From Mytilus californianus (taxonomy: Eukaryota; Mollusca; Bivalvia; Mytilida; Mytilidae): a stretch of 64,000 nt of DNA. The notes beneath the pieces were generated by a model. It was not told the origin of the DNA. It did not search any database and worked only from the letters and a program-made list of their open reading frames with translations. The position numbers were made by a program, and so were the translations under genes. Of the stretch, positions 26,324-38,760 are shown in pieces. Every line of letters begins with the position of its first letter. The stretch's first letter is position 1. The DNA is taken from contig NW_026262668.1 of the NCBI RefSeq assembly GCF_021869535.1, positions 15,236,348 to 15,300,347 on the forward strand. Direction: 5' to 3'.

Positions 26324-26472
26324 AGACAATAATAGTGCATTGACTTGACATATCAACGATATAAGGATTCGGCCCGAAACGGGGAAAAAGCTCGGCAGAG
26401 CCTCGCATTTCCCCGTTTCTAAGCCTCATCCTTATATCGTTGATATGTCAAGTCAATGCACTATTATTGTCT
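26324..26472. mobile_element. Near-perfect 149-bp palindrome (nested fold-back element)
   Basis: Outer arms 26324-26368 and 26428-26472 are exact 45-bp inverted repeats (AGACAATAATAGTGCATTGA onward). Inner arms GAAACGGGGAAA (26376-26387) and TTTCCCCGTTTC (26408-26419) are exact. The loop has a further GCTC/GAGC pair. Exact arms point to a recent insertion or to ongoing arm correction. No protein is encoded. A fold-back/MITE is most likely; a hairpin RNA source is an alternative. Confidence 0.8.
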
Positions 26473-26928
26473 ATATATGTGACAAAAGTTTAAATGTCCC
26501 TTGAGAAATCCTTATATCTTTATTTCAAAATAATCTTTAATTTGTTTTACCCTTAAACCATCAACTACTATCAGCAATCTATGAGTGTTCTGATTTGATT
26601 ACACTCGCTTAAATTATCCTTTTTTATATAAACATACTAGAACTGTTGAGTACATGTTAATCAACGACATGAAAAGGAAAATATTTATGCACAGGAAATA
26701 TTAAAAACATATTTCTGCTTCAAATGCATTCTTCGCCCGCACATATACATCATAAACAGCGTGACAAATATTAGATTAAAAGCCTTTTAAAATGCCATAA
26801 GCTAAATCATATTATTTAAAACATTAACCTTCATAATTTTATGGACGTGTTACTCTGCAAAATGCATTCTAGGAACTCGTGCAGAAAAAAATAGCTAACG
26901 AAAATAATATTCACAGTGTTAGCAATCT

Positions 26929-27111
26929 TCAAAGTGTTATAAATATAGCCGGTGTTTTAATCGCGTTCAATACGTCCATATCGTTCTCGTCAATAGGGGT
27001 CATGTCACGATCCTGGACAATACGCTCAGTGAGCGAGTCTTGTTCAGGTGCTAGTTTGTTGCTCATGATTATTCCCATCACAATTGTACCAGCTTCCATT
27101 ATAATCGCCAA
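26929..27111 (-). other. Unrecognised small open frame
   Basis: Minus-strand frame; the first ATG (27099) gives 56 residues starting MEAGTIVMGIIMSNKL. An acidic middle (PEQDSLTERIVQDRD, then PIDENDMDVLNA) follows the hydrophobic start. Balanced composition and locally higher GC make it look more coding-like than most frames here. An opposite-strand frame (26879-27175) covers the same DNA. I do not recognise either and see no convincing splice sites. Confidence 0.15.
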
Positions 27112-28782
27112 CGACCATCAGTTTCACAGATTACAGTGCCACATAAAAGCCTCGCTGTGGTATATTTTTATCTAGTTCCGGTATAGTCGATTTATCTCCC
27201 GTTGACTTGATATAAATGCGGGCTTTATTATCAGGTAAAAACGTTACCTATGCAATTAAGAGTTTAATTTTGCCATTACTTTGCTCTACGGGATCCTTCA
27301 TTGGTTAAATATGTGCAATTACCGTGAAATTGAATTGCTTAAGTTTTACCTTATAAGCATATAACACAGACAGATTTATGACAAAATACACCATTTTATG
27401 AGGGTCTGTCAAATAATTGAAAATTTGTTAGAAAACTTTCAATCCATGAAATCTGGTAATAGCTAAATCTTGTCATTGACGCATGCCTTTAGGATAATTT
27501 ACTTGGTGTCATTAAAAATGTTTGATAATTTATAAACCGTTAAATGATTTGGTTGGACAATTTTAATATTTGATGTGAAATACTAATGGTAACAAAATGG
27601 TAATAAGTAAATATCATTACTCAAGATTAGTTCATACAAATGGTATAATCGATTGATGAATAAAAAAAAATGCATTGCTCGGTTAGGGTTACGTCTGGTA
27701 TTGTATATTAAACAAAAATAACAGTTAAAAAAAATACTGAACTATCTTTTTTAGATACAGTTTCAAAACTTAAAAATCCAGGGAATATTACAAAAAGTCA
27801 AATGCACCAAAACAGGTATTCAGACATGTAAATGTCATAAATTTGAGGACTAACTGACATAACCATCTTCATAAAAACTGACCTCTGACCTTGATATCAG
27901 ATGCTTTCCATGCTACAAAATAGTAACACTTTGTTTTCAGTTACTAATATTGTATTTCAAATACAAAATAGTAACACTTACTAATATATTATTTCAAATG
28001 AACATATAGATATGGAAGATTTAATACGGGAGCAATACAAATTCACAAATCGAAGAAAGACATACAGCATGGGATGGACATTTTTTCATACAATGAGAAC
28101 AATAATGCTTTACTTTTGTTTCATGCAACCATTTTGTGAATAGTTAACAATGATTTTTATCAAAGCAGCAATGCAAAAAGCTAGCCTGATTTACTTTTGC
28201 TTAATATAATCGTATACTTTAATTTGAAATATTACTTTTAAAAGTAACTCATGCGTTTGCAATTTTATGACACTCATGTACAACACGATGGGGGTTGCGT
28301 TACTAATAATTTGTGCTGCTTGTTGCAACGTTAACAGTAGTTAGAAAGAAAGAAGAAAAATTGTTAGTATTTTTTTATTACTTTAACTTCACTCTAAAAT
28401 ATTGTGAACTTTTAAATTATTGCGTGCATTTTTTTTAATTCAGTTGTTGATTAAAGGACTAAAACTCTGTATATAATTGTATTTTGCTTAAATAAATGCC
28501 ACATAAAAATTCAAAATGTAAATGCTGATTATTCAATATTATCGCGTTATTTTTTTTTTCTCGAAAAAAATCAATTGCAAAATATAAAATAAAATACAGT
28601 AATTTACAATTTTCTTAACGAAGTGGATTATGTGGGTGCCGTACCAAATAAGTTGCGCAATTAGTTCGTTTTCATGATTAATGTATATAACGACTGTATT
28701 CAATTTGGTTTTGTAGAAAAATGAAGAACTAAGGAAGGAGTAAATCATATAACTGAAAGTAATAAGCTTTTATACAGATATT
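27112..28782. other. Intergenic, with a local 40-bp duplication
   Basis: TACAAAATAGTAACACTT and TACTAATAT(T)...TATTTCAAA occur twice in order at 27914-27955 and 27961-27999, a simple tandem duplication. Nothing else is supported. Confidence 0.5.
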
Positions 28783-28855
28783 AGATATAAGAAGATATGG
28801 TATGAGTGCCAATGAGACAACTCTCCATCCAAGTCAAAATTTATAAAAGTGCATG
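28783..28855 (+). repeat. Family A repeat, short
   Basis: ATATAAGAAGATATGGTATG to CATCCAAGTCAAAAT; homology ends after ~70 bp. Confidence 0.85.
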
Positions 28856-30071
28856 CATATAACAGAATATAAATAGAGTCGGATCGAATTTGAATTTGTG
28901 ACGGTAATTAAAAGCGTCAAAAGATTAAACAAAACCTGTATCTCCGAAGTACTAGCACTTTTACTACACAAAGTTATCAAGTTGATAAATCATATGATTA
29001 TATGCACCAAAAGCCATAAGCAGTAATATTTATAGTTATTAAATTAAGTTTTATTCTCAATCATATCCTCGTCACTGTTGGTTGATTTGGACAGATGGGC
29101 GGTTCAATTTAGTGGATGTTAACTTTAAATTATTGGCTTTTAAATTGACAGTGGCCATATTGCTCATTGCTAATTACTATAGCAAATGACAGAAATGTGA
29201 TTAAAAAGCACAAAAAATAAAACTACAGGTCATGCAATTGTAAGCAATTACAAATAAATGTTTGCCTGACAATGAACAATCGTGTCCAATACCTGCCGAG
29301 TTTTATCATCTGATAGCTGTCTTGCTTTGTTCTTACTCATCTACATCTTAAACCTTGATAAAATGCAATTTCGATAATTTCCCACAGTAGCAGACGTCGC
29401 CGAAAACGGTAGCATTTTAGCGATCCAATCATACTGTAAAATCCCAAAAGGTTCCAAATTGGTTATATTAAAAGTCATTCGGAGGATTATAAACACATTG
29501 TAATCATTGTTGTTTATTGTTGGAATCACAATGAGATTAACTATTAATGGCTGATATCAATTTTCCCATGTGCGGTTACTTCTTTTTGATTAAATTTTGT
29601 TATATTTCAGGTTTTAATTTGGTCCTTGCACGGAATTACACTGTAATAGTGTACGCAACTTCAACAAGAAGTCCTAACTTGACCGTTTATATATAATCAA
29701 ATTCTGTTTGTTGGTTGCCATCCTCGTGCGTTGTAGATTGTAATTGCTTTTAATGGCGTGAAAGAAAGAATATAGGAATCTAAATCAAGAAAATTGTTTC
29801 AATACACTTCATAAATAAATTATATGTAAAAAGAACATAAAAAGGTTACACATCATGAATCATGGGAAAATTTATCTTTCTGAACTAACTGAAATGTAAC
29901 AATTGTTTTTCACTTGAATTTATAATCTCTTCTGCTTACCGTTAATCTATTTCGTCTTTGTGAACTAGCTTTTACCACTTTATCATTAGAATTTGTAGCA
30001 TAGGCGGCATGTGTAGTTTCTATTACGATATATAACCACATGACTTCTTAGAGCGACACGTATTTCTTCTT
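28856..30071. other. Intergenic, no supported feature
   Basis: AT-rich, no recurrent family, no coding-like frame. Confidence 0.5.
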
Positions 30072-30210
30072 CTTTGGTGGGGTTCGTGTTCCTTAAGTTT
30101 TTAGTTTTTTATGTAATGTTTTGTTTATTATATTTTAGTTGTTTTATGTCTAATTTTCTGTTTCTCTTCGACTTATGCATTTTGATTGTCCCTTTGGTAT
30201 ATTTTTATGA
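30072..30210 (+). repeat. Family F fragment
   Basis: TTTGGTGGGGTTCGTGTTCC, CTCTTCGACTTATGCA and TGATTGTCCCTTTGGTATAT match the second half of family F. Confidence 0.7.
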
Positions 30211-32570
30211 TAAGACATCCTTATATTAGTATATGTCATTACTACTGATACAGAACAAATTTTTCTACCTATTTACGGTTTGTCAAACAAACTTATTTTT
30301 TTTAAATCGCTCGTTCTAACGGGGGTCCAGATTTACTGCTATTAATACTATAAGGTTTATTCATTAATATCGTTTTGTTGTGCCGTTAGAATCTTCTCTG
30401 TATTACCATCTAGTTATTTCATTACTGTGAATATAAAAGATGTGGGGTATACGACAATGAGACAGTAACCAAACGAAATAATTAACCCAAAAAAACATCT
30501 GAAGATGAAAGTTTAATTCTTTAATAGTTGCTTTTATTTAGAATAATCTTCTTTTTTAAGTCTAATTTCTAAGAGTGCCTAAACAATGACAAAAGTATGA
30601 TTTTTATTTATCTTAATTTAGCTAGAATATATATCATGTTACAATGTAGTATCAAAATAATTATCCACGTTGCAATTAAGAATATTGCAAACAAATCAAC
30701 CAAATATAGTATATTTCAATATTATTGTGTGTATGATATCACTACTTCATTTATTGTGTGTCTTGCTTGCAAATGTATATGTAATTGTTAATGTATAATT
30801 GTTATCCTCTTGTAGCACCATACGTGTGCCTAAGTTGTAATAAATTGTCTTGTTTTGTCTTGTCTAGAAACTTTTCTCAGCAATTAAAGAATAAATCCGT
30901 CCTTCTTTCTTTTGTTCGATCAGATGAAAGGAATCAAGGGAGGGGGGTGGGGGGGGCAAATGCTGTGTCAATTGACTCAATTTGTGCAGTAGAGTTTCGT
31001 TGTGTGTTGCGTTATAATTATGAGTTTAGGAACTACTGAAACCTTAAGCATTATCATTTATTGATTTTTTTTTTAAATAAAACAGACTTAAATAATTTGT
31101 TTTCCTTTCTTGATATACCTTAGGTAATGTACAAAAGCACTGAACAGACCGTTAGTTGGATACCACAAAAAAAACAAACGATAGACATAAAAAAAAATAA
31201 AACCGCTGCAGTTATATTAAGGAATTTACTTCTAGGATAAGAACTATTTACACACATTTTACGATAGTAATATAAAATTAAAAGGCTACTATGTTTATGT
31301 ACATAATAAATATACTGGAACTATTTTATAAGGTAATTTATTTTTAAATCATTGCATTCCAAAAGGGGAATTTTAAATGCACATCAAAATGGATAAAATT
31401 ATTTCGTGTTATTTTTTGGTGAATAAGTAGGACGTCATGCTTTCTTTCTGCAATTATTTTTAGCTACTTTGTCAAAGCTCCAAAGTTTCTGCGCTTTTTA
31501 ATAATAATATGCATAAAGCTGTTGCATTGGAAAATGTCTCTTAATTCAAAATTGATCTATTGCAGTGCCACACACGACCACAAGCGATTAACTATTCATG
31601 AAAATTTGGTACGTTTAAAAAACGTTTAAAGAACAAAGTTAGACTTTACAGAATGCACATGATCCAGAATTAAATGTTAGATTTATTTCTCATTTTTCAT
31701 TAAAACATATATTTTAATAACTGCGTGAATATAAATATCCCTGTATAATAAAATTATGCATCGGCTAACGCTGTGTGAAAACATTTGTAAATTTGAACTT
31801 TTAAAATTCTCACAGGTGTCTTACCACGAATGGTGTTCTCTATTGACGGATTCAGGTCTCAATAGAAACTTATGCGGCGATGTTTAATCGGCTTTGGAAT
31901 ATTAACTCTCACAATAAAGCGCATCTCACCACGAGTTAATTTTCTCCTCATAAACGGAAATATTTTCTAAAACTTTTCACGCTACCTTACAAATCGAATA
32001 CAACACCGTCTTAATTCAAGATTTAATTTAAAGAACTACTACCACCCCTTCATTTTCAAAGAGAGGTTAGAAAAGAAAGTGTACAAGGGATTGTATGACC
32101 AGAAGTTATTCCGTGTAAATCGGATTAAGGTCAAGCCTTGTCCTCTGTCAAACATATGGTCAATGAAACTGAACTGTCCAAAAGCGAAAACATTGACTGT
32201 GATTAGAACGGGTGGAGAACTTAATAAAAAGACTCTTGACATAATGTTTAACAAAACTATTGGAATTAATTATTCTGTGTGACATTTACACCTAAATTAA
32301 TTCAAAATGCATTAAATTCTACCGATTACCATTTTACAGGTACAGCTGTCTTATGCACAGGTGAAAGGTTACTTGTTCTTATCAGTGTAAAACGAGGTTT
32401 TCTATACGAGTACTGGTGGAAGGAGTACGGATACCAAGGTCAACTAGAGGTTTTATTGTTACACAGTTGTAAAAAGAGGGGTTCTGTATGAGAACTTAGA
32501 GATAGGGGATAGGTACATGTTTCAGTGATCATAAAAATGTTCATTCTTAAACGATAAATAGTTGTTAATA
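30211..32570. other. Intergenic, no supported feature
   Basis: A short family A-like start occurs near 30433-30470 (AAAAGATGTGGGGTATACGA). Otherwise AT-rich, with a G-rich patch at 30937-30956. Confidence 0.45.
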
Positions 32571-32710
32571 GAGGTAGCTGAAGCCCGCCTCCGGGTGCGG
32601 GATTTTCTAGCTGTGTTGAAGACCCATTGGTAGCCTTGGGCTGTTTTCTGCTCTTTGGTCGTGTTGTTGTCTCTTTGACGCATTCCCCGTTTCCATTCTC
32701 AATTTTATTT
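32571..32710 (+). repeat. Family H repeat
   Basis: AGCTGAAGCCCGCCTCCGGG, GACCCATTGGTAGCCTTGGG, TCTTTGGTCGTGTTGTTGTC and the CTTTGACGCATTCCCCGTTT end. It is the fullest copy; tails recur at 44719-44765 and 47694-47765. Confidence 0.8.
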
Positions 32711-32794
32711 TATCTTATATGCGAAAATCATTATTTGGAAAGTCAAGCTAAAGAACTTTGAATTCACAGCAAAACTGGATACCCCGCATATATT

Positions 32795-33100
32795 CCTTCG
32801 TCATTCACGAAAGCTGAGATTTTAGATAAATTTGTCCGTCTCTGCCTTTGTAATAACATAAAAAGGGACAATTTAAATATCCGGTCTTTATACTGGATAC
32901 CTAAACTTCACATACGTCCTAATACAAATATATAGATAGCCGTCAAGATGTTCGATTAATAATCTACAGTAAAAGGTGGCCTTTGGAAATATTGTGATGT
33001 GGTATATTCAACAAGCGGTGTTAATCATAGTGTATTCCTAAATTCTGAAGATCAACATGTACTTGGAAAATCTTCAATCACAGTCCCTCGATTTTGCAGT
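32795..33100 (+). pseudogene. Penelope-like reverse transcriptase, N-terminal fragment
   Basis: Translation gives YIPSSFTKAEILDKF, then LYWIPKLHIRPNTN, a stop at the following residue, and after a gap VVYSTSGVNHSVFLN. A +1 shift then gives LENLQSQSLDF. The YWIPKLHK-x-P and SGVN order matches the N-terminal RT region of Penelope-like elements as I know it. Premature stop and frameshift show it is dead. The central RT part lies downstream at 33960-34560, in the same orientation. Confidence 0.7.
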
Positions 33101-33599
33101 CATATTAAGGTGGATCATTGGTATATATTTCCTTAGATATAATTTTCTTATACTTTGCCAGAATGTATATTTTTCCATGCTTTTTCAGAAATATAATAAA
33201 AATTAAAAATTATGGGTGACCGTGCTATTTTTCAATCTACAAGTCGTGCAAAATTGAAAGAATTTGCATATATTGTTCATGGAAAAAACTTTTTTGCGAA
33301 TAAAAAGAAATCTATGGGCTAGAATTTTGAAATAAAATACGAGAAGATAGGTTTTAAAATATGCTAAAATAAAATAAAAAGAAAAAAATGGTGTCAACGA
33401 ACTTGTTTTCTTGCTACAAGTAAAAATTGAAAATTTCTCTATCATTCCTTTTTTTTACTATTTGAGTTATCTCCCCTTAAATGACTAAGTTGACAATATG
33501 ATTCGAACGAACACAAGTAATTGGTATTTGATAAATCAGTCTGAATAATGCAATACATGTAAATCACTTTTTGTTCTTTATTCCAATAAACAGTCTAAA

Positions 33600-33770
33600 T
33601 AAATAAGAAGATGTGGTATGAGTGCCAATGAGACCATTATCCATCCAAGTCACAATGTGTAAAAAGTAAACGATTATAGGTCAAAGTACGGCCTTCAACA
33701 CGGAACTTGGCTCACACCGAACAGCAAGCTATAACGGGTCCCAAAAAGACTAGTGTAAAACAATTATTTA
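33600..33770 (+). repeat. Family A repeat inserted within a decayed retroelement
   Basis: AAATAAGAAGATGTGGTATG through TCCCAAAAAGACTAGTG. It sits between the two reverse transcriptase pieces at 32795-33100 and 33960-34560. Confidence 0.9.
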
Positions 33771-33959
33771 CCAATCTGTTTCAAAATTTGCAGATTTAAG
33801 CAAAGAACTAGACCTATTGTGAACTGTTATTTTACAATCCAAGATGGCGGTATACATTTAATTTACCTTAACCTTCTCGATTTTTCATGCTTTACACTCC
33901 TATTTTCCATTCTCAAATGAAAGATCGAATACAGAATACAGATCCTTTTCTGAAAAAAA

Positions 33960-34560
33960 TTGAGTCGCAGACATAAATTTCTTATTACTAGGTCATTAAT
34001 AACAATCATACTTTGTGTGTCCAAAAACCATTACACAGAGGATGAAAACATCATAAAGCTGTTTTTTATTTACAGCATTCATGTTGAGTTTGGTGGATTG
34101 TTTTTTCAACAGACAGTCGGTATTCCAATGGAAACTACTTGTGCACCCTTACTGGCCGACTTGTTTGTTTACACATAATGAAGTGGAATTCATACAGAAC
34201 CAAAGACAAAAAGGAAAACAAAAACATCTTTCAAGGTTCTTTGATTTCACTTTCAGATATACTGATGATGTCCTGTCACTAAATTACCTACATTTCAGAG
34301 AATGCTTGCATCTCCTATATCCTAATGAACTTGAGATTGGGGATACTACCGAAACTATAGGGTCTGCTTTATATCTTTTTACTTTCCTTACGAAATTGAT
34401 TCAAATGGACGAAAACTGAAATCTATGACAACCGTGATGATTCGAACTTTCAAATCGTCAACTTCACATTTCTCAGCAGTACATACCTTCTGCACCATCG
34501 TATGGCGTTTACAAATATCAATTGATACGTAACACTCGCACAATAAATAGTTGGCAATGT
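33960..34560 (+). pseudogene. Penelope-like reverse transcriptase, central fragment
   Basis: Frame 1 reads VEFGGLFFQQTVGIPMETTC then APLLADLFVYT. A frameshift near 34180 leads to FRYTDDVLSLNYLHF (the catalytic Asp-Asp pair) and NELEIGDTTETIGSALYL. Further shifts give IYDNRDDSNFQIVNF and IPSAPSYGVYKYQLIR. This is the palm region of an RT of the Penelope-like type (established family pattern; identity by memory). At least three frame breaks mean it is non-functional. Confidence 0.8.
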
Positions 34561-35139
34561 GTGCTTCTTACACAAAATCTGCTATAACAAAGTTAGGAAA
34601 AAGAATGAAATCGACACAACATAGGTGTTACGGTTACCCGACACGATACGTCTATGTCTCAACTGAATTGCGACATATTTTCGCAATCTTAGATCTTTAG
34701 TTACCAGAATAATCGTCTAATCTATAATTTTCCGGTTTGTGTCCTGTCTCGATTACGACTTTTTGGTCGAGTGTGGATTCGGGCGATGTATGCATGGAAG
34801 GTGACGCATGCCTTCTCGACAAATCAAGTCTCGCCCATTTTTGAGTTCATGCAATTCCATCAGGTTTTGTTTGTTACCTTGGTTTGTCTTCTTATTCGAT
34901 TTATGATATATGCACATCGGTAAACTACGTTTGCCTTAATTTATACGAGGTTTCTTGTTATATATAAATGTATACACATAGGATTTTTAAACGAGCGTAG
35001 AATAAGATGCATGTGTGCCAGGATCAAATCGAAGTTAAGTTTAATTAAAGATTTCTCTTCAAAGCGGAAATAACTAGTTCATTGTCTGCCTATCAAAATG
35101 ATTGAATCATTGTTAAAAGCTATGTATATAAATAATATC
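34561..35139. other. Intergenic, probably decayed retroelement flank
   Basis: No further RT motif can be read. No coding-like frame. Confidence 0.4.
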
Positions 35140-35320
35140 ATCATAGATACCAGAATTAAATTTTGTACGCCAGACGGGCATTTCGTCTACAAAAGACTCA
35201 TCAGTGACGCTCGAATCAAAAATGTTTAAAACGGCCAAATAAATTGAGGTCCCAAAATTACAAAAGGTTTTGCCAAATACAGCTGAAGTAATCTATGGAG
35301 TAGAAAATCCTCATTATTTC
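35140..35320 (-). repeat. Family B repeat
   Basis: ATCATCATAGATACCAGAAT, CATTTCGTCTACAAAAGACT, CATCAGTGACGCTCGAATCA and TTTTGCCAAATACAGCTGAA. Confidence 0.88.
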
Positions 35321-35789
35321 GAAAGATTCAGTTTTATTAACTGATGAGTAATATATAAGTATGACCATATATTTAATGATTATTCATGTCAACACAAACA
35401 TGCTGACTACTGGGTATAATTATAGTACAGTACGAAGTTTCCAGTTGTTAAACATAATAGGCAGAAGTAACCGTAACTACTTTTTTTTCAAAATAGATAC
35501 AACATTTGAAGTCCAGAGGATAATATTCAAAAGCAATGGTATAGCCAAAAGCAATGCGACAGGGACATAGACATAACAAACGTGTATACCAGCAGCGCCC
35601 ATTTAAGCCTAACGCTTTGGAAAAAATAACAGCCACCAAAACAAAAGTGATATCAAATGCTATAGAAGTGTAAGCATATCATACTTTGCATGCGACACCT
35701 GTAGTAATCCCTTGTTATTCTAGTCCATAAAACATAAGAGTCAAATAGGTAACAGTTCGTGAAACATAAAGGGAAATATTTTGCGGTCA

Positions 35790-36190
35790 CTTGTAACATA
35801 CTGGCCTAATATCGATCGAACAATTTGTGATGTTAACCGTGAAATTACTGGTGATGATATCTGAAGCAGTTTAAGTGAGAGTTAATGAGTCGCTCGAGTG
35901 ATCAGTAGTGCTGGAACAAACCAGCTGTGACATATTACACCATAAGCAGGTGATGCAAGTATATTGATACTCAAAACGTAATACGGGCCTTTAAAAAGGA
36001 TCACATAAAAACTTTCAAAAAATTGGCAATTAGGTTCGGTTGAAAACTTATTTTTACAAGAAAGGTTTCTCCAATTTTCCCATTGTGAACTTTCCATTTC
36101 TCTAAAGCAAAATACCAGCAGCACCTGTATAAGGAGTATTTATTTACCACCTGAAAGAATATTCCATGACTTGTGTTTTCTATCAATATC
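35790..36190 (-). repeat. Family D repeat, copy 2 (possibly RT-derived)
   Basis: Pairs with 3730-3885. On the minus strand, near 35955-35910, it reads ASPAYGV, then after a 1-base shift MSQLV. That resembles the SPAYGVYISQL motif of the Penelope-like RT C terminus, with later stops. The 36000-36190 part (CACAATGGGAAAATTGG on the minus strand) is seen only here. Confidence 0.5.
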
Positions 36191-36744
36191 TCTTTGATAG
36201 AAGTTTGTTGCTTACAAGGAAGGTACTGAATAAGGATTCTAATGAGAAGTTGAAGTTATTCTTTCGAATGTTTTGCGGAGGGTTTATCATGTAGTTGACC
36301 GTTATTGAATATCTGTATCACACTTTTTGCAGCAATATTCCTGTCCCCTTATTTTTGATTGTCGACTTATCGTCGAATTTTTATATGCAAAAAATAACAA
36401 GACGGGTGCCACTAGTCTAGTAGGAATTATAAAACAATAGTCAGATCAACTATGTTGTGAGTCTTGTATATTTGATGTGTTTTACAACCACTAGATCAAT
36501 GTCAGCGATGGTGGATGTTTCTTCTCCGATTGTATCACCAGCCCAGTAGGCAGCATACCCATGCTAAAATGAAATATCATTGATATTTTCTGTAAATGTG
36601 CTGGTCATGTGAAGATTAGTCGAAAATTAAGGTTTGGTTTACCCTCCTGCATAAATGGCTATAGCAAAATTTTGTATAACCTTTTGAACTTTTTGATTTC
36701 CGATGCAATTCAACTACGTCATTGATTTGCCTTTCCAAATGTTT

Positions 36745-36835
36745 TGATAAGAGCACCTATAATGAGTAATATGTAGACGAAACGAGCATCTGGTGTACTA
36801 AAATGTAAGCCTGGTATCTTTGGTGAGTGTTTGTC
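36745..36835 (+). repeat. Family B fragment
   Basis: ATGTAGACGAAACGAGCATC and AAGCCTGGTATCTTTGGTGA. Confidence 0.7.
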
Positions 36836-36989
36836 CTTCAAGAGAACCATAGATCACATCTAGTGTTGTTTTAAAATGGTTCGTGCTGCTTTTGATTAGT
36901 TTTCAATATGCAGTTTTTGTGTTATTTTATTTTTCAATGTCTGTGTTGTCTCTACTACTAAAAGTCTTGTTTTCCTTTATTCTGGAAAA

Positions 36990-37430
36990 CCCTGTTTTCA
37001 TTTCTAACTTTAACATTTTGGGTACGAGAATTAATCCCTTCGTAAATTTTACAGACGCCATCACGAGTCGGTTCTTCGTTATGGAATATCTATTTCACAG
37101 ATGACGAAGGATATGTTCCAATTGTCGTAACTACAATCCAGTCCCCTTTTTCCCAAATGTTACCTACCGAATTAGACTTATCACCGGGTTTGTACTTGCA
37201 TGAGTAACACGACGGGTGCTACATGTGGAGCAGGATCTGCATACCCTTCCGGAGCAGCCGAGATCACTCCTAGATTTTAGTAGGTTTCGTGTTGCTCAGT
37301 CTTAAATTTTTCTGTGTTGTGTTTTGTGTACTGTTGTGTGTCTTTTTTGGTCTTTTTTTGTTTTATAGCAATCGCGTTGTCAGTTTATTTTCGACTTATG
37401 AGTTTGAATGTCCCTTTGGTATCCTTTGCC
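36990..37430 (+). repeat. Family F repeat, long copy
   Basis: TACCGAATTAGACTTATCAC, AACACGACGGGTGCTACATG, GGAGCAGGATCTGCATACCC and GAATGTCCCTTTGGTATCCT. Upstream, TTCTTCGTTATGGAATATCT and TTCACAGATGACGAAGGATA probably belong to the same element. Confidence 0.85.
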
Positions 37431-37449
37431 TCTCTTTCTTTAACATGTA

Positions 37450-37452
37450 GCG

Positions 37453-37482
<30 letters not shown>
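37450..37482. repeat. Poly-T tract
   Basis: About 32 consecutive T, about 20 bp after the family F copy. Confidence 0.95.
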
Positions 37483-37484
<2 letters not shown>

Positions 37485-38569
37485 TTTGTGATGTTTAGAG
37501 GTTAAACAAGAGACATTCATCTATTTGCTATTGTTTGATGCCTTTTCACAGAATAAGACTCTTCAATGTATTTTGGTATCAAATACATTGGAGGTGTAAC
37601 TAGTGGAGCAGGAGGTTTTGGCCCTTTTGAAAAATCTTAGTTCATCCTCGCTTTTTGAGGACCTTTTATTGTTTCACTTGTTGTTTTCAGTGTAGTATTT
37701 TCGGCCGTGGTAACTTTGCCATCTTTTTTCGTACTTCCGAGTGATTAACAATATGCATATTATCTTTTCATAATTATCCAGTGAAGGTACATCCTCTATA
37801 TACCATAATATTAACCTGAGGGTTTTTAATTGTTTTTGCAATAATCCTTGGATGAAAGTTGCCGAATACTTGTACAATCCACGTCGAAATTCATGAAAGA
37901 TGGTGTCGTTTGAGATCTCTAGCACTCAAGCAATGTATTCTTCTAAGAAGTTTTTTGTTTTATCAAGCTTTGTTTTTGACGTATAGTTATTTTGTCTACT
38001 TAAAATCAAATATGCATACCTTTTTATGCCACTCTTTTGGGAAAAAAATATGCTCTTTTTGAGACTATCGTACTTGTATCATGAAGGAATGAAGGAAGGT
38101 CAAAAGTCAATACTACAGCAATACCAAATGGGATAGAGATTTTATAAATGAAAAAAAAACAATCTGTATAATAATGTTTGTATTTTATGAGAAACACGTT
38201 GATACAAATAACAATAACTTAGGTTTACATTATGGTTATTACCTTTTTGATCCACACGATGTCTGTTACAGGTATAGATTGCTACTTTAACAAACAATAA
38301 CTTGTCAATATGTAATTTGCTACAAGTTGTTTCCCTTTACCAACTGACTTGTTTTATATGCATATGAGACACTAGAAAGTCTGCTTCATATTTGAATCTG
38401 TTTGTAGAAATTTACAAGATGGATTTGGCTATCGTGTTATGCTCCTTTTCGGTGATTTAGCTCTTCACATGTTCCTGCATTTATACAACATTGCCTTTCA
38501 AATATTTGGCTTTGAGCTTTCCTATACAATTATAAAGTGTTATTTTCAATTTTTTCACAGATTTCACAA
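37483..38569. other. Intergenic, no supported gene
   Basis: A family C-like scrap occurs at about 38490-38550 (CCTTTCAAATATTTGGCTTT). No coding-like frame. Confidence 0.4.
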
Positions 38570-38760
38570 ACCTAGGATCTATGACAAATGCAATGACTTG
38601 GATTTTACTATCGTCAACTTTTCATCTTTGAGTTGTAGCATACCCAGTGCTAGTGTGCCGATTGTTTTTGTGCATTTCAGTTGGTATTGCACAGTATGTA
38701 TTTTGCACGATCTTTCGATAAGACCAGCAAACTCTTCACTCTTGACACATTTTTAACATG
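38570..38760 (+). pseudogene. Penelope-like reverse transcriptase, C-terminal scrap
   Basis: Reads PRIYDKCNDLDFTIVNFSSL, SCSIPSA and, after small shifts, FVHFSWYCTVCILHD. It aligns by eye with RIYDKRDDFNFEIINFPHLT from 58798-59115. It is too short and diverged to be functional. Confidence 0.55.

Noticed and set aside
33960-34560. An active reverse transcriptase gene
   Set aside because: At least three frame changes are needed to follow the protein, and the N-terminal part is separated by other insertions.
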